From contig NZ_LZIF01000043.1 of NCBI RefSeq assembly GCF_001667145.1, positions 1-64,000 of the forward strand: a DNA stretch of 64,000 nucleotides, read 5' to 3'. The translations under genes and the position numbers were made by a program. The notes under the pieces were generated by a model, which was not told the origin of the DNA, searched no databases, and saw only the letters and a list, made by a program, of their open reading frames with translations. Below are positions 52,388-61,931 of this stretch, in pieces. This DNA comes from Mycobacterium sp. 852002-51971_SCH5477799-a (lineage in GTDB: Bacteria > Actinomycetota > Actinomycetes > Mycobacteriales > Mycobacteriaceae). Within the stretch, counting starts at the first letter, position 1. Each line of letters starts with the position of its first letter.

Positions 52388-53401
52388 CTATCCGGCCAGC
52401 CGTCGCAGCCGCGGCGCCAGGTCCTTCTCGAAGAGCTCCAGGAACCGGCGCTGGTCATGGCCGGGCGCGTGGAACACCAGGTGGTTGAGGCCCCATTTCA
52501 CGTACTGGCCGACCTTTTCCACCGCCTCGTCGGGGTCGGACGCGACGATCCAGCGCTTGGCGACCTGTTCGATGGGCAGCTCGTCGGCGGCCTTCTCCAT
52601 CTCCAGCGGGTCGTGAATGCTGGTCTTCTGCTCGGCCGTCAGCGACAGCGGCGCCCAGAACCGGGTGTTCTCCAGGGCCTTGTCCGGGTCGGTGTCGTAG
52701 GAGATCTTGATTTCGATCATTCGGTCGATGTCGTCGGGGTTCTTGCCGGCCGCCTCCGCGCCCTCCTTCATGGCGGGCATCAGCTTGTCCTTGTACAGCT
52801 CCTCGCCCTTGCCGGAGGTGCAGATGAAGCCGTCGCCGGCGCGACCCGCGTATTTGGCCACCTGTGGGCCGCCAGCGGCGATGTAGATCGGGATGCCGCC
52901 CTCGGGGACGTCGTAGATGGAGGCGCCCTTGGTGTGGTAGTACTCGCCCTCGAAGTCGACGCGGTCGCCCAGCCACAGTTCACGCATCAGCCGCACCGAT
53001 TCGCGCAGCCGGGCATAGCGTTCCTTGAACTCCGGCCACTCGCCCTCGTATCCGGTGGCTATTTCGTTGAGCGACTCGCCGGTGCCTACGCCGAGGAAAA
53101 TGCGGTCCGGGTACAGGCAGCCCATCGTGGCGAACGCCTGCGCGATGACGGCGGGGTTGTACCGGAAGGTCGGCGTGAGCACCGAGGTGCCCAGCACCAG
53201 CCTCCTGGTCCGCTCGCCGACGGCGGTCATCCAGGCCAACGAGAACGGTGCGTGTCCGCCCTCGTGCCGCCATGGCTGGAAGTGGTCACTGACGGTTGCG
53301 CTGTCCATGCCGTGCCCTTCGGCGGCGACAGCGAGTTCGACGAGCTCGCGCGGTGCAAATTGTTCGGCGGACGCTTTGTATCCGAGTTTCAGTTCAGCCA
53401 C
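52388..53401 (-). CDS. fgd1: F420-dependent glucose-6-phosphate dehydrogenase
   Basis: 337 residues, one of the best recognised genes here. It oxidises glucose-6-phosphate to 6-phosphogluconolactone and reduces coenzyme F420, supplying reduced F420 to LLM and nitroreductase-like enzymes. The residues known from the M. tuberculosis structure are in place: D39, H40, W44 and E109. [22 protein letters not shown] is conserved. It is first in the fgd1-pta-ackA operon and divergent from the metallo-beta-lactamase-fold gene (57 bases). Confidence 0.96.
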   Translation of the reverse strand: MAELKLGYKASAEQFAPRELVELAVAAEGHGMDSATVSDHFQPWRHEGGHAPFSLAWMTAVGERTRRLVLGTSVLTPTFRYNPAVIAQAFATMGCLYPDRIFLGVGTGESLNEIATGYEGEWPEFKERYARLRESVRLMRELWLGDRVDFEGEYYHTKGASIYDVPEGGIPIYIAAGGPQVAKYAGRAGDGFICTSGKGEELYKDKLMPAMKEGAEAAGKNPDDIDRMIEIKISYDTDPDKALENTRFWAPLSLTAEQKTSIHDPLEMEKAADELPIEQVAKRWIVASDPDEAVEKVGQYVKWGLNHLVFHAPGHDQRRFLELFEKDLAPRLRRLAG

Positions 53402-53458
53402 TCGTTCTTTCTACTCCTCTGCCGATGGTCGCGACTGGCTGGCTTCTACACTCGCGGC

Positions 53459-54211
53459 ATGGGATCGGCGCCAACTCTCGTTCAAGTGACCGACACGGTC
53501 TACCTCGCCCAAGGCGAGGCCGTGAACTGGACGCTGGTCGTCGACGGCACCGGCGTGCTGCTGATCGACGCCGGATATCCCGGCGACCGCGAGGACGTGC
53601 TGGCCTCGCTGCGGGAGCTCAGTTACGGGCCCGGCGACGTGCGCGCCGTCCTGCTCACACACGCCCACATCGACCATTTGGGCTCGGCGATCTGGCTTGC
53701 CAACGAATACGGCACGGATGTGTATTGCCACGCCGAGGAAGTGGGTCACGCCAAACGCGAGTACCTGGAACAGGCGTCGGTTTTCGATGTCGCCCTGCGC
53801 ATTTGGCGGCCGCGCTGGGCCGCCTGGGGGCTGCACGTGCTGCGCGCCGGGGGGCTGATTCGCGACGGCATCCCGTCCACCCAACCCCTGACCGACGAGG
53901 TGGCCGCTGGGCTGCCCGGCCACCCGAAGGCGGTGTTCACCCCCGGGCACACCAGCGGGCACTGCTCGTACGTGGTGGACGGCGTGCTGGTCAGCGGCGA
54001 CGCGCTGATCACCGGGCACCCGCTGCTGCGCCGCGGTGGGCCGCAGCTGCTGCCGGCGGTGTTCAGCCACAGCCAGCAGAATTCGCTGCATAGCCTGGAC
54101 ACCCTGGCCCTGCTGGACACCGAGGTCTTGTTGCCCGGGCACGGCGACGTGTGGCGCGGCCCGATCCGCGAAGCGACCGCGCGGGCCATCTCGTTGGCCG
54201 GCGGCAACTGA
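53459..54211 (+). CDS. metallo-beta-lactamase-fold hydrolase (Rv0406c-like)
   Basis: 250 residues. The binuclear metal motif THAHIDH is at 67-73. The remaining ligands are seen in TPGHTSGH (His), VSGDALI (Asp) and LLPGHGD (His). It is a glyoxalase II-like cytoplasmic hydrolase, with no true beta-lactam role implied. The ATG at 53459 starts MGSAPTLVQV; longer frames run antisense to fgd1. The M. tuberculosis homologue Rv0406c lies next to fgd1 as well. Confidence 0.88.
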   Translation: MGSAPTLVQVTDTVYLAQGEAVNWTLVVDGTGVLLIDAGYPGDREDVLASLRELSYGPGDVRAVLLTHAHIDHLGSAIWLANEYGTDVYCHAEEVGHAKREYLEQASVFDVALRIWRPRWAAWGLHVLRAGGLIRDGIPSTQPLTDEVAAGLPGHPKAVFTPGHTSGHCSYVVDGVLVSGDALITGHPLLRRGGPQLLPAVFSHSQQNSLHSLDTLALLDTEVLLPGHGDVWRGPIREATARAISLAGGN

Positions 54212-54269
54212 ATTCGGGCGCTGGGTCGAGAATCGCATCGTGATTGAAATCCGTTGCGGCGAAACTGAA

Positions 54270-54767
54270 TCAGGTCAGCCACTTCTCGAAGGCGATCGGA
54301 AGAAACGGGCCCCACGACGGTAGCGGGTCCGGCGGTATCCGGGTATACCCCGTCGCGTCATAGAGCGCCTCGGCCTCGGGCTGGCGATTGCCGGTGATCA
54401 GATAAAGCCGCCGGTACCCGCGCGCCAGGGCCTCGGCCTCCAGCGCCGCCAGCAGCGCCCGGGCGTAACCGCGGCGCCGATGAGCACCGTCCGTCCAGAT
54501 CCGCTTGAGCTCAGCGGTATTGGCGTCGTAACGCCGAAACGCCCCGCCGGTCACCGGCACGCCGTCCAGCACCCCGATCAGCAGGCCACCGTCCGGCGGC
54601 GCCAGCTCCGCCTGCGGCACCGGCAACCAGGTCAGGTGGGTGCCCGGCGTGCCGCCGTATCGCTGCGCGTACTCGACGGCCAGTTCGGCCAGCAGCGGTT
54701 GAGCCAGCGGATCGTCGTGAGTGGCCGACACGAACCGCAGTTGTAGAGAGCTTGATTCCGCCATCAC
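54270..54767 (-). CDS. GNAT-family N-acetyltransferase
   Basis: 165 residues. The acetyl-CoA loop is AHRRRGYARALLAALEAEA (R/Q-x-x-G-x-G/A). A flanking LKRIWTDGA strand and RLYLITGNRQPEAEALYDATGYT complete the fold. The substrate is unknown. It is last of three closely spaced leftward genes, beginning six bases after the methyltransferase stop. Confidence 0.87.
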   Translation of the reverse strand: MMAESSSLQLRFVSATHDDPLAQPLLAELAVEYAQRYGGTPGTHLTWLPVPQAELAPPDGGLLIGVLDGVPVTGGAFRRYDANTAELKRIWTDGAHRRRGYARALLAALEAEALARGYRRLYLITGNRQPEAEALYDATGYTRIPPDPLPSWGPFLPIAFEKWLT

Positions 54768-54773
54768 GACAAC

Positions 54774-55655
54774 TCAAACACGTGTCGCGGTGATGTATTC
54801 CGGGACGAATTCCGCGTCGCCGTTCCCCGTGTGCCGCCGCCTGCCCAGCCCCATCGCGCCCAGCAGTTCGGTGATGCCGAGCCTGGCCGTCCGCCAACCC
54901 TTCGACGCCAAATACTCTGGCACATAGTGATATTCGCCGGGATAGGTCAGGCTGGCCAGGTCGACGTCCAGGCCGCGCCGCCGCCAGCCGTCGACGAAAG
55001 CGCGCTCGGCCCCGAGCCGCAACGGATTCCAGGTGGGCATGTGATCGGCGGTGAACCGGCTGCCCGCCGCGCTCGCTGCGGTGACGCCGTCCAGCAATCG
55101 ATTCTGCTCCCCGGGCGGCAGGTACCCGACGAGCAACTGCTCGGCGACCCATACCGTGGGTCGGGCGGCGTCGAACCCGACCCTGCGCAGCGCCTCCGGC
55201 CAATCCTGGCCCAGGTCAATGCCGATCGCACAACGGTGGGTGGCCAATTCGGCGCCCAGCCCGCGCAGCACCTCGGCCTTGAGATCGAGCACTTGCGGCT
55301 GATCGATCTCATACACCGTGGTCCCGCGGGGCCACCACAACCGGTAGGGCCGGGTGTCCAGACCCGACGCCAGGATCACCACCTGCCGAATGCCCGCCCG
55401 GACGGCGTCGGCCAGGAATTCGTCCACGAACCGCGTGTGCGCCGCCAGCGCGTCCAGCAGCGCCGTAATCGCCGGGTCGTCGCCGTCGTCCTCGGCGAAC
55501 ACGTGGTCCCTGATCGCCCGGGTGAGAAAGTCGATCCCGACGGCGCAAAGCAGCGGCTCGGCGAACGGATCGTTCAGCAGCCCCTTGTCGGTGGCCACCG
55601 CCCGCGCGGCCGCGCCGAACGTCGCGGTTACCGCCACGTCGGCCGCCTGCACCAT
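54774..55655 (-). CDS. class I SAM-dependent methyltransferase (TIGR00027 family)
   Basis: 293 residues from ATG 55655 (MVQAADVAV). The family is the large mycobacterial group of putative O-methyltransferases with ADPFAEPLL-type (here NDPFAEPLL), RTRFVDEFL-like (HTRFVDEFL), VVILASGLDTRPYRLWWP (SAM-binding), VYEIDQPQVLDLKAEVL and VAEQLLVGYLP. Substrates are unknown. The frame extends to 55883, but that part is a shadow of the DUF3054 gene. It starts eight bases after the DUF3054 stop. Confidence 0.92.
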   Translation of the reverse strand: MVQAADVAVTATFGAAARAVATDKGLLNDPFAEPLLCAVGIDFLTRAIRDHVFAEDDGDDPAITALLDALAAHTRFVDEFLADAVRAGIRQVVILASGLDTRPYRLWWPRGTTVYEIDQPQVLDLKAEVLRGLGAELATHRCAIGIDLGQDWPEALRRVGFDAARPTVWVAEQLLVGYLPPGEQNRLLDGVTAASAAGSRFTADHMPTWNPLRLGAERAFVDGWRRRGLDVDLASLTYPGEYHYVPEYLASKGWRTARLGITELLGAMGLGRRRHTGNGDAEFVPEYITATRV

Positions 55656-55663
55656 TGGTCGCC

Positions 55664-56035
55664 TCAGACGCCGGAGCGACGCCGCAGGGTCAGCCCGGCG
55701 GCCACTCGCCAGCCCAGCAACAACAGCGCGGTGACCGTCGTCGCGACCACCACGAAGCTGGCCGCCACCCCCGCCGAGATCGCCTTGCGCAGCAGCATGC
55801 CGATGACCACGGTGCACAACCACACGACGACCCCCGTCGGGGCCAGCGCCGTCGGCCGCCGCCACCCGCGAGAGACGAGCCATCCGATGACCGTGCCGGT
55901 GAGAAACGGCCAGGCCGTCACGGCGATGCCGGTGACATTGAGGCCCTCGTCATGGCTGCGGCGCCCCACAGCGCAGAACACCAGAACCCCGACGACATCG
56001 ACCGCGAGCCAGGCGGGCCGCTGGAGCCTAAGCAT
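55664..56035 (-). CDS. DUF3054 membrane protein
   Basis: 123 residues with four hydrophobic helices. Signatures are DVVGVLVFCAVGRRSHDEG in helix 1, TAWPFLTGTVIGWLVSRGW in helix 2, GVVVWLCTVVIGMLLRK, and a C-terminal TALLLLGWRV. No function is known. It is first of a three-gene leftward unit with the methyltransferase and GNAT genes, divergent from the SDR gene by 69 bases. Confidence 0.88.
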   Translation of the reverse strand: MLRLQRPAWLAVDVVGVLVFCAVGRRSHDEGLNVTGIAVTAWPFLTGTVIGWLVSRGWRRPTALAPTGVVVWLCTVVIGMLLRKAISAGVAASFVVVATTVTALLLLGWRVAAGLTLRRRSGV

Positions 56036-56104
56036 GCAGGCAGACTACCGGGACGCCGCGCGAACCTTGACCGCGCAGCCGTGGTGAATCTAAATTCGTC
56101 CTCA

Positions 56105-56851
56105 ATGAATGCTCATTCACAGGGCGGCCTGGCGGTGGTGACCGGCGCCGGCTCCGGCATCGGAAAGGCGATCGCGTTGGGCCTCGCCGCGCGGGGCGAG
56201 CGCGTGGTCGCCGCCGACCTCGACCGGGCGACGGCGTCGGTCACCGCCGACGAACGCCCAGACCTGATCACCGCGCTACCGGTGGACGTGGCCGACCCGG
56301 AACAGGTTGGCGCCCTGCGGGATCGGATCCACGCCGATCTCGGCGTGCCCAACATCGTCGTCAACGCGGCCGGATGGGACCGCACCGACCAATTCCTCAA
56401 CGCCACACCGGAATTCGCCCAGAAGGTGGTCGCCATCAACTACCTGGGGCCGGTGCACATCTGCTGGGCGTTCCTGCCGGGGATGATCGAGACGCACGGC
56501 GGCGGACGCGTGGTCAACCTGGCCAGTGACGCCGGCCGGGTGGGCAGCGCGGGCGAGAGCATCTACGCCGGCGCCAAGGGCGGGGTGATCGCCTTGACCA
56601 AGTCGCTGGCCCGCGAGATGGCTCGCCACCAGATCACCGTGAACTGCGTGTGCCCCGGCCCGACCGACACCCCGCTGTTTCACGCGCAGCCCGAGAAACT
56701 GCGGGAAGCACTGGTCAAGGCCATCCCGTTTCGCCGCCTGGCCCGGCCCGAGGAGGTCGCCGCGCCCGTGCTGTTCTTCGCCTCCGAGGCCGCCTCGTTC
56801 ATCACCGGACAGGTGATCAGTGTGAGCGGCGGCCTGACGATGGCAGGCTGA
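56105..56851 (+). CDS. short-chain dehydrogenase/reductase
   Basis: 248 residues, classical SDR. TGAGSGIG is the NAD(P) motif, NAAG the structural motif, ASDAGRVGSAGESIYAGAKGG carries the Ser and the YxxxK pair, and PGPTDTPL follows. The C-terminal ITGQVISVSGGLTMAG is typical of FabG-like enzymes. The next gene, an acyl-CoA dehydrogenase, starts four bases after the stop, suggesting a role in beta-oxidation-like degradation. The start ATG at 56105 is near the divergent gap. Confidence 0.88.
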   Translation: MNAHSQGGLAVVTGAGSGIGKAIALGLAARGERVVAADLDRATASVTADERPDLITALPVDVADPEQVGALRDRIHADLGVPNIVVNAAGWDRTDQFLNATPEFAQKVVAINYLGPVHICWAFLPGMIETHGGGRVVNLASDAGRVGSAGESIYAGAKGGVIALTKSLAREMARHQITVNCVCPGPTDTPLFHAQPEKLREALVKAIPFRRLARPEEVAAPVLFFASEAASFITGQVISVSGGLTMAG

Positions 56852-56855
56852 TCAC

Positions 56856-58040
56856 ATGAGCACTCAGAGACCACCCGCCTTCGACCGCAACGATCCGCTC
56901 GGCCTGGACGCCTCGCTATCCAGCGACGAGCTTGCGGTCCGCGACACCGTGCGGGACTTCTGTGCCGAGCACGTCCTCCCGCACGTCGCGGAGTGGTTCG
57001 AAATCGGCGACCTTCCGGTCCGGGAGCTGGCCAAGGGGTTCGGGCAACTCGGCCTGCTGGGCATGCACCTGGACGGGTACGGCTGCGGCGGCGCCTCCGC
57101 CGTGCACTACGGCCTGGCCTGCACCGAGCTCGAGGCCGCCGACTCCGGTATCCGGTCGATGGTCTCGGTGCAGGGGTCGCTGGCGATGTTCGCGATCTGG
57201 AACTTCGGGTCCGAGGAGCAGAAGCAGGAATGGCTGCCCGGCATGGCCACCGGCGAGCTGCTCGGCTGCTTCGGCCTGACCGAACCCGACGTCGGCTCCG
57301 ATCCCGCCGCGATGAAAACCCGGGCGCGCCAAGACGGTTCGGACTGGGTGCTGAACGGACGCAAGCTGTGGATCACCAACGGCTCGCTCGCCGACGTCGC
57401 GGTCGTCTGGGCCGCAACCGACGACGGGATCCGCGGTTTCATCGTGCCCACCAAGACGCCGGGCTTCAGCGCCAACACGATTCACCACAAGCTGTCGTTG
57501 CGGGCCTCGATCACCAGCGAACTGGTGCTCGACGACGTGCGGGTGCCGGCCGAGGCGATGCTGCCCGAGGCCAAGGGGCTGCGCGGGCCGCTGTCGTGTC
57601 TATCCGAGGCCCGCTACGGGATCATCTGGGGTTCGATGGGAGCGGCGCGATCGGCCTGGCGGGCCGCGCTGGATTACGCCACGCAACGCACCCAGTTCGG
57701 CCGTCCCATCGCGGGTTTCCAGCTGACCCAGGCCAAGCTGGTCGACATGGCGGTCGAGCTGCACAAGGGCCAGCTGTTGTCGCTGCACCTCGGCCGCCTC
57801 AAGGACAGCGGCGGGTTGCGCCCCGAGCAGGTCAGCTTCGGCAAGCTCAACAACACCCGTGAGGCCATCAAGATTTGTCGGACCGCACGAACCATACTGG
57901 GCGGCAACGGGATATCGCTGGAATACCCGGTCATCCGGCACATGGTGAACCTGGAATCGGTGCTGACCTACGAGGGCACGCCCGAGATGCATCAGCTGGT
58001 CCTCGGCCAGGCGTTCACCGGCAGCGACGCCTTCCGCTGA
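56856..58040 (+). CDS. fadE7: acyl-CoA dehydrogenase, glutaryl-CoA dehydrogenase-like
   Basis: 394 residues, the length I recall for M. tuberculosis FadE7 (Rv0400c). The FAD and substrate blocks are GCFGLTEPDVGSDPAAM, WITNGSLADV, RTQFGRPIAGFQLTQ and RTILGGNGISLEYPVIRHM. The catalytic Glu lies in LTYEGTPEMHQL, as in glutaryl-CoA dehydrogenase. It would oxidise a short or dicarboxylic acyl-CoA. It sits in the SDR-fadE7-fadE-tetR operon. Confidence 0.9.
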   Translation: MSTQRPPAFDRNDPLGLDASLSSDELAVRDTVRDFCAEHVLPHVAEWFEIGDLPVRELAKGFGQLGLLGMHLDGYGCGGASAVHYGLACTELEAADSGIRSMVSVQGSLAMFAIWNFGSEEQKQEWLPGMATGELLGCFGLTEPDVGSDPAAMKTRARQDGSDWVLNGRKLWITNGSLADVAVVWAATDDGIRGFIVPTKTPGFSANTIHHKLSLRASITSELVLDDVRVPAEAMLPEAKGLRGPLSCLSEARYGIIWGSMGAARSAWRAALDYATQRTQFGRPIAGFQLTQAKLVDMAVELHKGQLLSLHLGRLKDSGGLRPEQVSFGKLNNTREAIKICRTARTILGGNGISLEYPVIRHMVNLESVLTYEGTPEMHQLVLGQAFTGSDAFR

Positions 58041-58050
58041 CAGGAGACCG

Positions 58051-59199
58051 ATGGCCACACACCTGGAGTACACGTCCGAGCACCACCAGTTCCGGGAGCT
58101 GGTAAGCGATTTCGTGCGGCAGATGGTCGTGCCCAATCACGAGAAGTGGGAACGGGACGGCCAGTGGGATCGCTCGCTGTTCATCGAGGCGGGCAAACTC
58201 GGGCTGCTGGGCATCTCGGTGCCCGAGCATCTCGGCGGCCCGGGCGTGCACGATTTCCGCTACAACGCGATCGTGATCGACGAACTGCAGCGCGCGGGTG
58301 CCGCCGCCGAGGCCATCGCCGTCACGCTGCAAAACGATGTCGTGCTGCCCTATCTCACCGATCTGACCACGCCCGAACAGCAACAGCGCTGGCTGCCCGG
58401 CGTGGTCACCGGCGAAACGGTGCTCGCCATCGCGATGACAGAACCCGGCACCGGCAGCGATCTGGCCGGGATCCGCACGACGGCGGTGCGCGACGGTGAC
58501 GACTACGTCGTCAACGGCGCCAAGACGTTCATCTCCAACGGGCAGATCGGCGATCTGTTCGTCATCGCGGTGCGCACTTCGCCGGACCGCCACCAGGGGC
58601 TGTCGCTGCTTGTCGTCGACCCCGCCACACCCGGCTTCTCCCGCGGCCGCAACCTGGAGAAGATCGGCCTGCACGCCCAGGACACCAGCGAACTCACCTT
58701 CGCCGATATGCGGGTGCCGAGGGCCAATCTGCTCGAAGGCGAAGGCAGGGGTTTCTACCAGCTGATGAAGAACCTGCCTCAGGAGCGGCTGGCGCTCGGG
58801 GTGGGAGCGGTGGCCGCCGCCGAAGGCATTCTGGCCGAGACCCTGCACTACGTGCGCGACCGCACGGCATTCGGCTCACCGATCGCCAGCTTCCAGAACA
58901 GCCAGTTCGTGCTCGCCGAGCTCGCAACCGAAATCGACATCGCCCGTACGTATCTCGACGACTGCCTGGCCGAGCACCTATCCGGTGAGCTGACCGCCGC
59001 GCGCGCCGCCCGGCTGAAGTGGTGGACCACCGACCTGCAGGTGCGCACCGCCGACCGCTGCCTGCAGTTGCACGGCGGATATGGCTACATGCGTGAATAC
59101 AGCGTGGCGCGCGCCTTCGTCGACGCCCGCATTCAGACCATCTACGGCGGCACCAACGAGATCATGAAGACGATCATCGCCAAGGACCTGGGCATCTGA
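58051..59199 (+). CDS. acyl-CoA dehydrogenase, long-chain-like
   Basis: 382 residues. FAD blocks are AIAMTEPGTGSDLAGI, TFISNGQIGDLFVI and RTAFGSPIASFQNSQF. Near the C-terminus is YGGTNEIMKTIIAKDLGI, with Gly where short-chain enzymes have the catalytic Glu. As in LCAD-type enzymes the base is therefore likely the Glu in PQERLALGVGAVAAAEG. It follows fadE7 by ten bases and precedes the TetR gene by seven. Confidence 0.9.
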   Translation: MATHLEYTSEHHQFRELVSDFVRQMVVPNHEKWERDGQWDRSLFIEAGKLGLLGISVPEHLGGPGVHDFRYNAIVIDELQRAGAAAEAIAVTLQNDVVLPYLTDLTTPEQQQRWLPGVVTGETVLAIAMTEPGTGSDLAGIRTTAVRDGDDYVVNGAKTFISNGQIGDLFVIAVRTSPDRHQGLSLLVVDPATPGFSRGRNLEKIGLHAQDTSELTFADMRVPRANLLEGEGRGFYQLMKNLPQERLALGVGAVAAAEGILAETLHYVRDRTAFGSPIASFQNSQFVLAELATEIDIARTYLDDCLAEHLSGELTAARAARLKWWTTDLQVRTADRCLQLHGGYGYMREYSVARAFVDARIQTIYGGTNEIMKTIIAKDLGI

Positions 59200-59206
59200 G
59201 GTCTAC

Positions 59207-59869
59207 ATGGTCACCGATTACAGCGATCTTCCCGCCGAGGAGGCCGTGCGCGCGGCCCGGGCCAGCTCGCGGCGGCGCCAGGTGCTGGATGCCGCGGTCA
59301 AGGTCATGGGCCGCAACGGGTTTCACCAGATGTCCATGCAGGACCTGGCCGCCGAGGCCAAGGTCAGCGTCGGCCTGATCTACAAATACTTCGGCGGCAA
59401 GGAGGACCTGCTGCTCGCGACGATCGTGCGGATCCTCGACGTGTTCCGCGATCAGCTGGCACCGGTCATCGCGGCCGCCGGCGACGACGTCGTCGACCAG
59501 TTGACCGCGGGCGTGCGCCGCTATGTCCAGATCGTCGACGAGAACCTCGACGGCGTGGTGCTGACCTATCGGGAGAGCCGCACCCTCGGGCCGCCCGGCC
59601 GCGCTCGGATCAAGGATCTCGAAATCGCCAGCGCGGCACCGCTGCGCGCGGTGATCGAGGACGGCATCGCCCAGGGGATCTTTCGCGCCGTCGACGTCGA
59701 CCTCATCGTTTTCGACATCATGCTGCTCGCCCACGGCTGGGCGCTCAAGCAGTGGCACTTCGGGACGATCTACAGCGTCGATCAGTACATCGCGTTGCAG
59801 ACCCGGCACGTGCTGACCGGATTGATCGCCGACGATCGCCGCGCCGACTACCCGCACGTGCTGAAATAA
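59207..59869 (+). CDS. TetR-family transcriptional regulator
   Basis: 220 residues. The HTH region is RRRQVLDAAVKVMGRNGF then SMQDLAAEAKVSVGLIYKYFGGKEDLLL. The C-terminal domain (FRAVDVDLIVFDIMLLAHGWALK) is the usual all-alpha ligand domain. Being the last gene of the SDR-fadE-fadE cluster, it probably represses the cluster in response to an acyl-CoA; no palindromic operator was identified with confidence. Confidence 0.88.
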   Translation: MVTDYSDLPAEEAVRAARASSRRRQVLDAAVKVMGRNGFHQMSMQDLAAEAKVSVGLIYKYFGGKEDLLLATIVRILDVFRDQLAPVIAAAGDDVVDQLTAGVRRYVQIVDENLDGVVLTYRESRTLGPPGRARIKDLEIASAAPLRAVIEDGIAQGIFRAVDVDLIVFDIMLLAHGWALKQWHFGTIYSVDQYIALQTRHVLTGLIADDRRADYPHVLK

Positions 59870-59874
59870 GGGTC

Positions 59875-60486
59875 ATGAGACGCACCGCCCTCCCGATTCG
59901 CAGCATGGTCGCGCTGCTGGCCCTGGGCGCCGTCACCGGTATGCCCACGGCGGGTGCCGATGCCACGCTGCCCGCGATGACGTCCAGCGGCGCCGGCCCG
60001 ATCATCGGCGGCGGCAGCAACGCCGGGATCGCGCAACAGCTGTTCAGCTTCGGCAAGCCTGACGTGCAGGAGGTTGACGGCTCGGACGCCGCGCAATTCA
60101 TCACGACCGCCGCCGAGAGCACGAGTTCGCAACTGGCCGCGCCCTTCTCGCTGATGCGCCGGGCGCTGGCGTGCCAGACCAACAATGCCGGATTCGGGGC
60201 GCGGGCCTATCGGCGCAGCGATGGGCAGTGGGGAGGCGCGATGGTGGTCGCGGCCAAGGCCGCCACCCCGAACGTCGACGGCCTGGTCGCCTGCGCCAAG
60301 ACCAATTGGCGCAGAGCCACGGCCGGCACGCCGAGTTCGCTCTGCGACTCCGGTTGGAGCACCCCGAACACCTTCGAGAGCCGCCGCGGCGAGACTTACT
60401 ACGTCTTGCTCGCCGGCACCGCCAACGACTTCTGCACCGCGGTCAACGGAAAATTCAGGGACAACTCCAACGGCTGGCCTTTCTAG
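59875..60486 (+). CDS. secreted protein (Rv0398c-like)
   Basis: 203 residues. A signal peptide (MRRTALPIRSMVALLALG, cleavage near AGADA, about 28-30) is followed by a mature domain with four Cys (LACQTN, VACAKT, SSLCDSG and FCTAVNG). No enzymatic motif is seen. It follows the TetR gene by five bases but faces ndhA in the same direction. The M. tuberculosis gene near ndhA, Rv0398c, encodes a similar exported protein. Confidence 0.82.
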   Translation: MRRTALPIRSMVALLALGAVTGMPTAGADATLPAMTSSGAGPIIGGGSNAGIAQQLFSFGKPDVQEVDGSDAAQFITTAAESTSSQLAAPFSLMRRALACQTNNAGFGARAYRRSDGQWGGAMVVAAKAATPNVDGLVACAKTNWRRATAGTPSSLCDSGWSTPNTFESRRGETYYVLLAGTANDFCTAVNGKFRDNSNGWPF

Positions 60487-60551
60487 GGGGCAGCGGAGTC
60501 ATAGGCTGGGGATGCGCCCAGGGGGCTTGCGGAAAGACAGAAGGGGTGAGC

Positions 60552-61931
60552 ATGTCGCGTCATCACGTCGTCATCATCGGAAGCGGATTCGGCGGGCTGA
60601 ACGCGGCCAAGGCACTCAGGAGGGCCGACGTCGACGTCACCCTGATCTCGAAGACGACGACCCACCTGTTCCAGCCGTTGCTGTACCAAGTGGCCACCGG
60701 CATCCTGTCCGAGGGCGACATCGCCCCGACCACCCGGCTGATCCTGCGGCGGCAGAAGAACGTCCGGGTGCTGTGGGGCGAGGTCAACGAGATCGACCTG
60801 ACGGCGAAGACGGTCACGTCGCACCTGATGGGAATGCATACTGTGACGCCCTTCGACAGCCTCATCGTGGCCGCGGGCGCGCAGCAGTCGTACTTCGGGA
60901 ATGACCAGTACGCGGCCTTCGCGCCCGGGATGAAAAGCGTCGACGACGCCCTCGAGCTGCGGGCCCGCATCCTCGGCGCGTTCGAGGCAGCCGAGGTCGC
61001 CACCGATCCGGCCGAGCGGCAACGCCGCCTGACGTTCGTGGTCGTCGGCGCCGGGCCGACCGGGGTCGAGCTGGCCGGTGAGATCGTCCAGCTCGCCGAG
61101 CGCACCCTGGCCGGGGCGTTCCGGACGATCACCCCCAGCGAATGTCGCGTCATCCTGCTCGACGCGGCACCCGCGGTGCTGCCACCGATGGGCCCCAAAC
61201 TCGGTATCAAGGCACAACGCCGGTTGCAGAAGATGGACGTCGAGATTCAGCTCAACGCGATGGTGACCGCGGTGGACTACATGGGCATCACGGTCAAGGA
61301 GAAGGACGGCGGCGAGCGGCGCATCGAATGTGCGTGCAAGGTGTGGGCCGCGGGCGTGCAGGCCAGCTCACTGGGCGCGATGCTCGCCGAGCAGTCCGAC
61401 GGAACCGAGACCGACCGCGCCGGCCGGGTGATCGTCGAGCCCGATCTCAGCATCAAGGGGCATCCGTACGTGTTCGTCGTCGGCGACCTGATGTCGGTGC
61501 CCGACGTCCCCGGCATGGCGCAGGGCGCGATCCAGGGGGCGCACTACGTCACCAAGCTCATCAAGCAGGCGGTGAAGGGCCAGGACGATCCCGCCAACCG
61601 CAAGCCGTTCAAATACTTCGACAAGGGCAGCATGGCGCTGATCTCGCGGTACAGCGCCGTCGCGAAGGTCGGCAAGCTGGAGTTCGGCGGCTTCATCGCC
61701 TGGCTGGCGTGGCTGGTGTTGCACCTGTACTACCTGGTCGGCCATCGCAACCGCATCGCCGCGATGTTCGCCTGGGGGATCTCGTTCCTGGGCCGCACCC
61801 GCGGCCAGATGGCGATCACCAGCCAGATGATGTACGCCCGTCCGGTGGTGGACTGGGTGGAGCAGCAAGCGCAGGGGGGAACCCTGGCGGCGGCCGACCG
61901 CCTCGACGCGGCCGAGAAACAGGCCGGTTAG
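60552..61931 (+). CDS. ndhA: type II NADH dehydrogenase
   Basis: 459 residues from ATG 60552 with an AAGGGG ribosome site; GTG 60546 would add two residues. It transfers electrons from NADH to menaquinone without pumping protons. The FAD motif is IIGSGFGGLNAAK (8-20), the NADH motif is VVGAGPTGVELAGE, and VFVVGDLMS follows. The C-terminus has the hydrophobic amphipathic membrane anchor WLAWLVLHLYYLVGH and MFAWGISFLG. The stop overlaps the convergent metZ gene by four bases. Confidence 0.94.
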   Translation: MSRHHVVIIGSGFGGLNAAKALRRADVDVTLISKTTTHLFQPLLYQVATGILSEGDIAPTTRLILRRQKNVRVLWGEVNEIDLTAKTVTSHLMGMHTVTPFDSLIVAAGAQQSYFGNDQYAAFAPGMKSVDDALELRARILGAFEAAEVATDPAERQRRLTFVVVGAGPTGVELAGEIVQLAERTLAGAFRTITPSECRVILLDAAPAVLPPMGPKLGIKAQRRLQKMDVEIQLNAMVTAVDYMGITVKEKDGGERRIECACKVWAAGVQASSLGAMLAEQSDGTETDRAGRVIVEPDLSIKGHPYVFVVGDLMSVPDVPGMAQGAIQGAHYVTKLIKQAVKGQDDPANRKPFKYFDKGSMALISRYSAVAKVGKLEFGGFIAWLAWLVLHLYYLVGHRNRIAAMFAWGISFLGRTRGQMAITSQMMYARPVVDWVEQQAQGGTLAAADRLDAAEKQAG

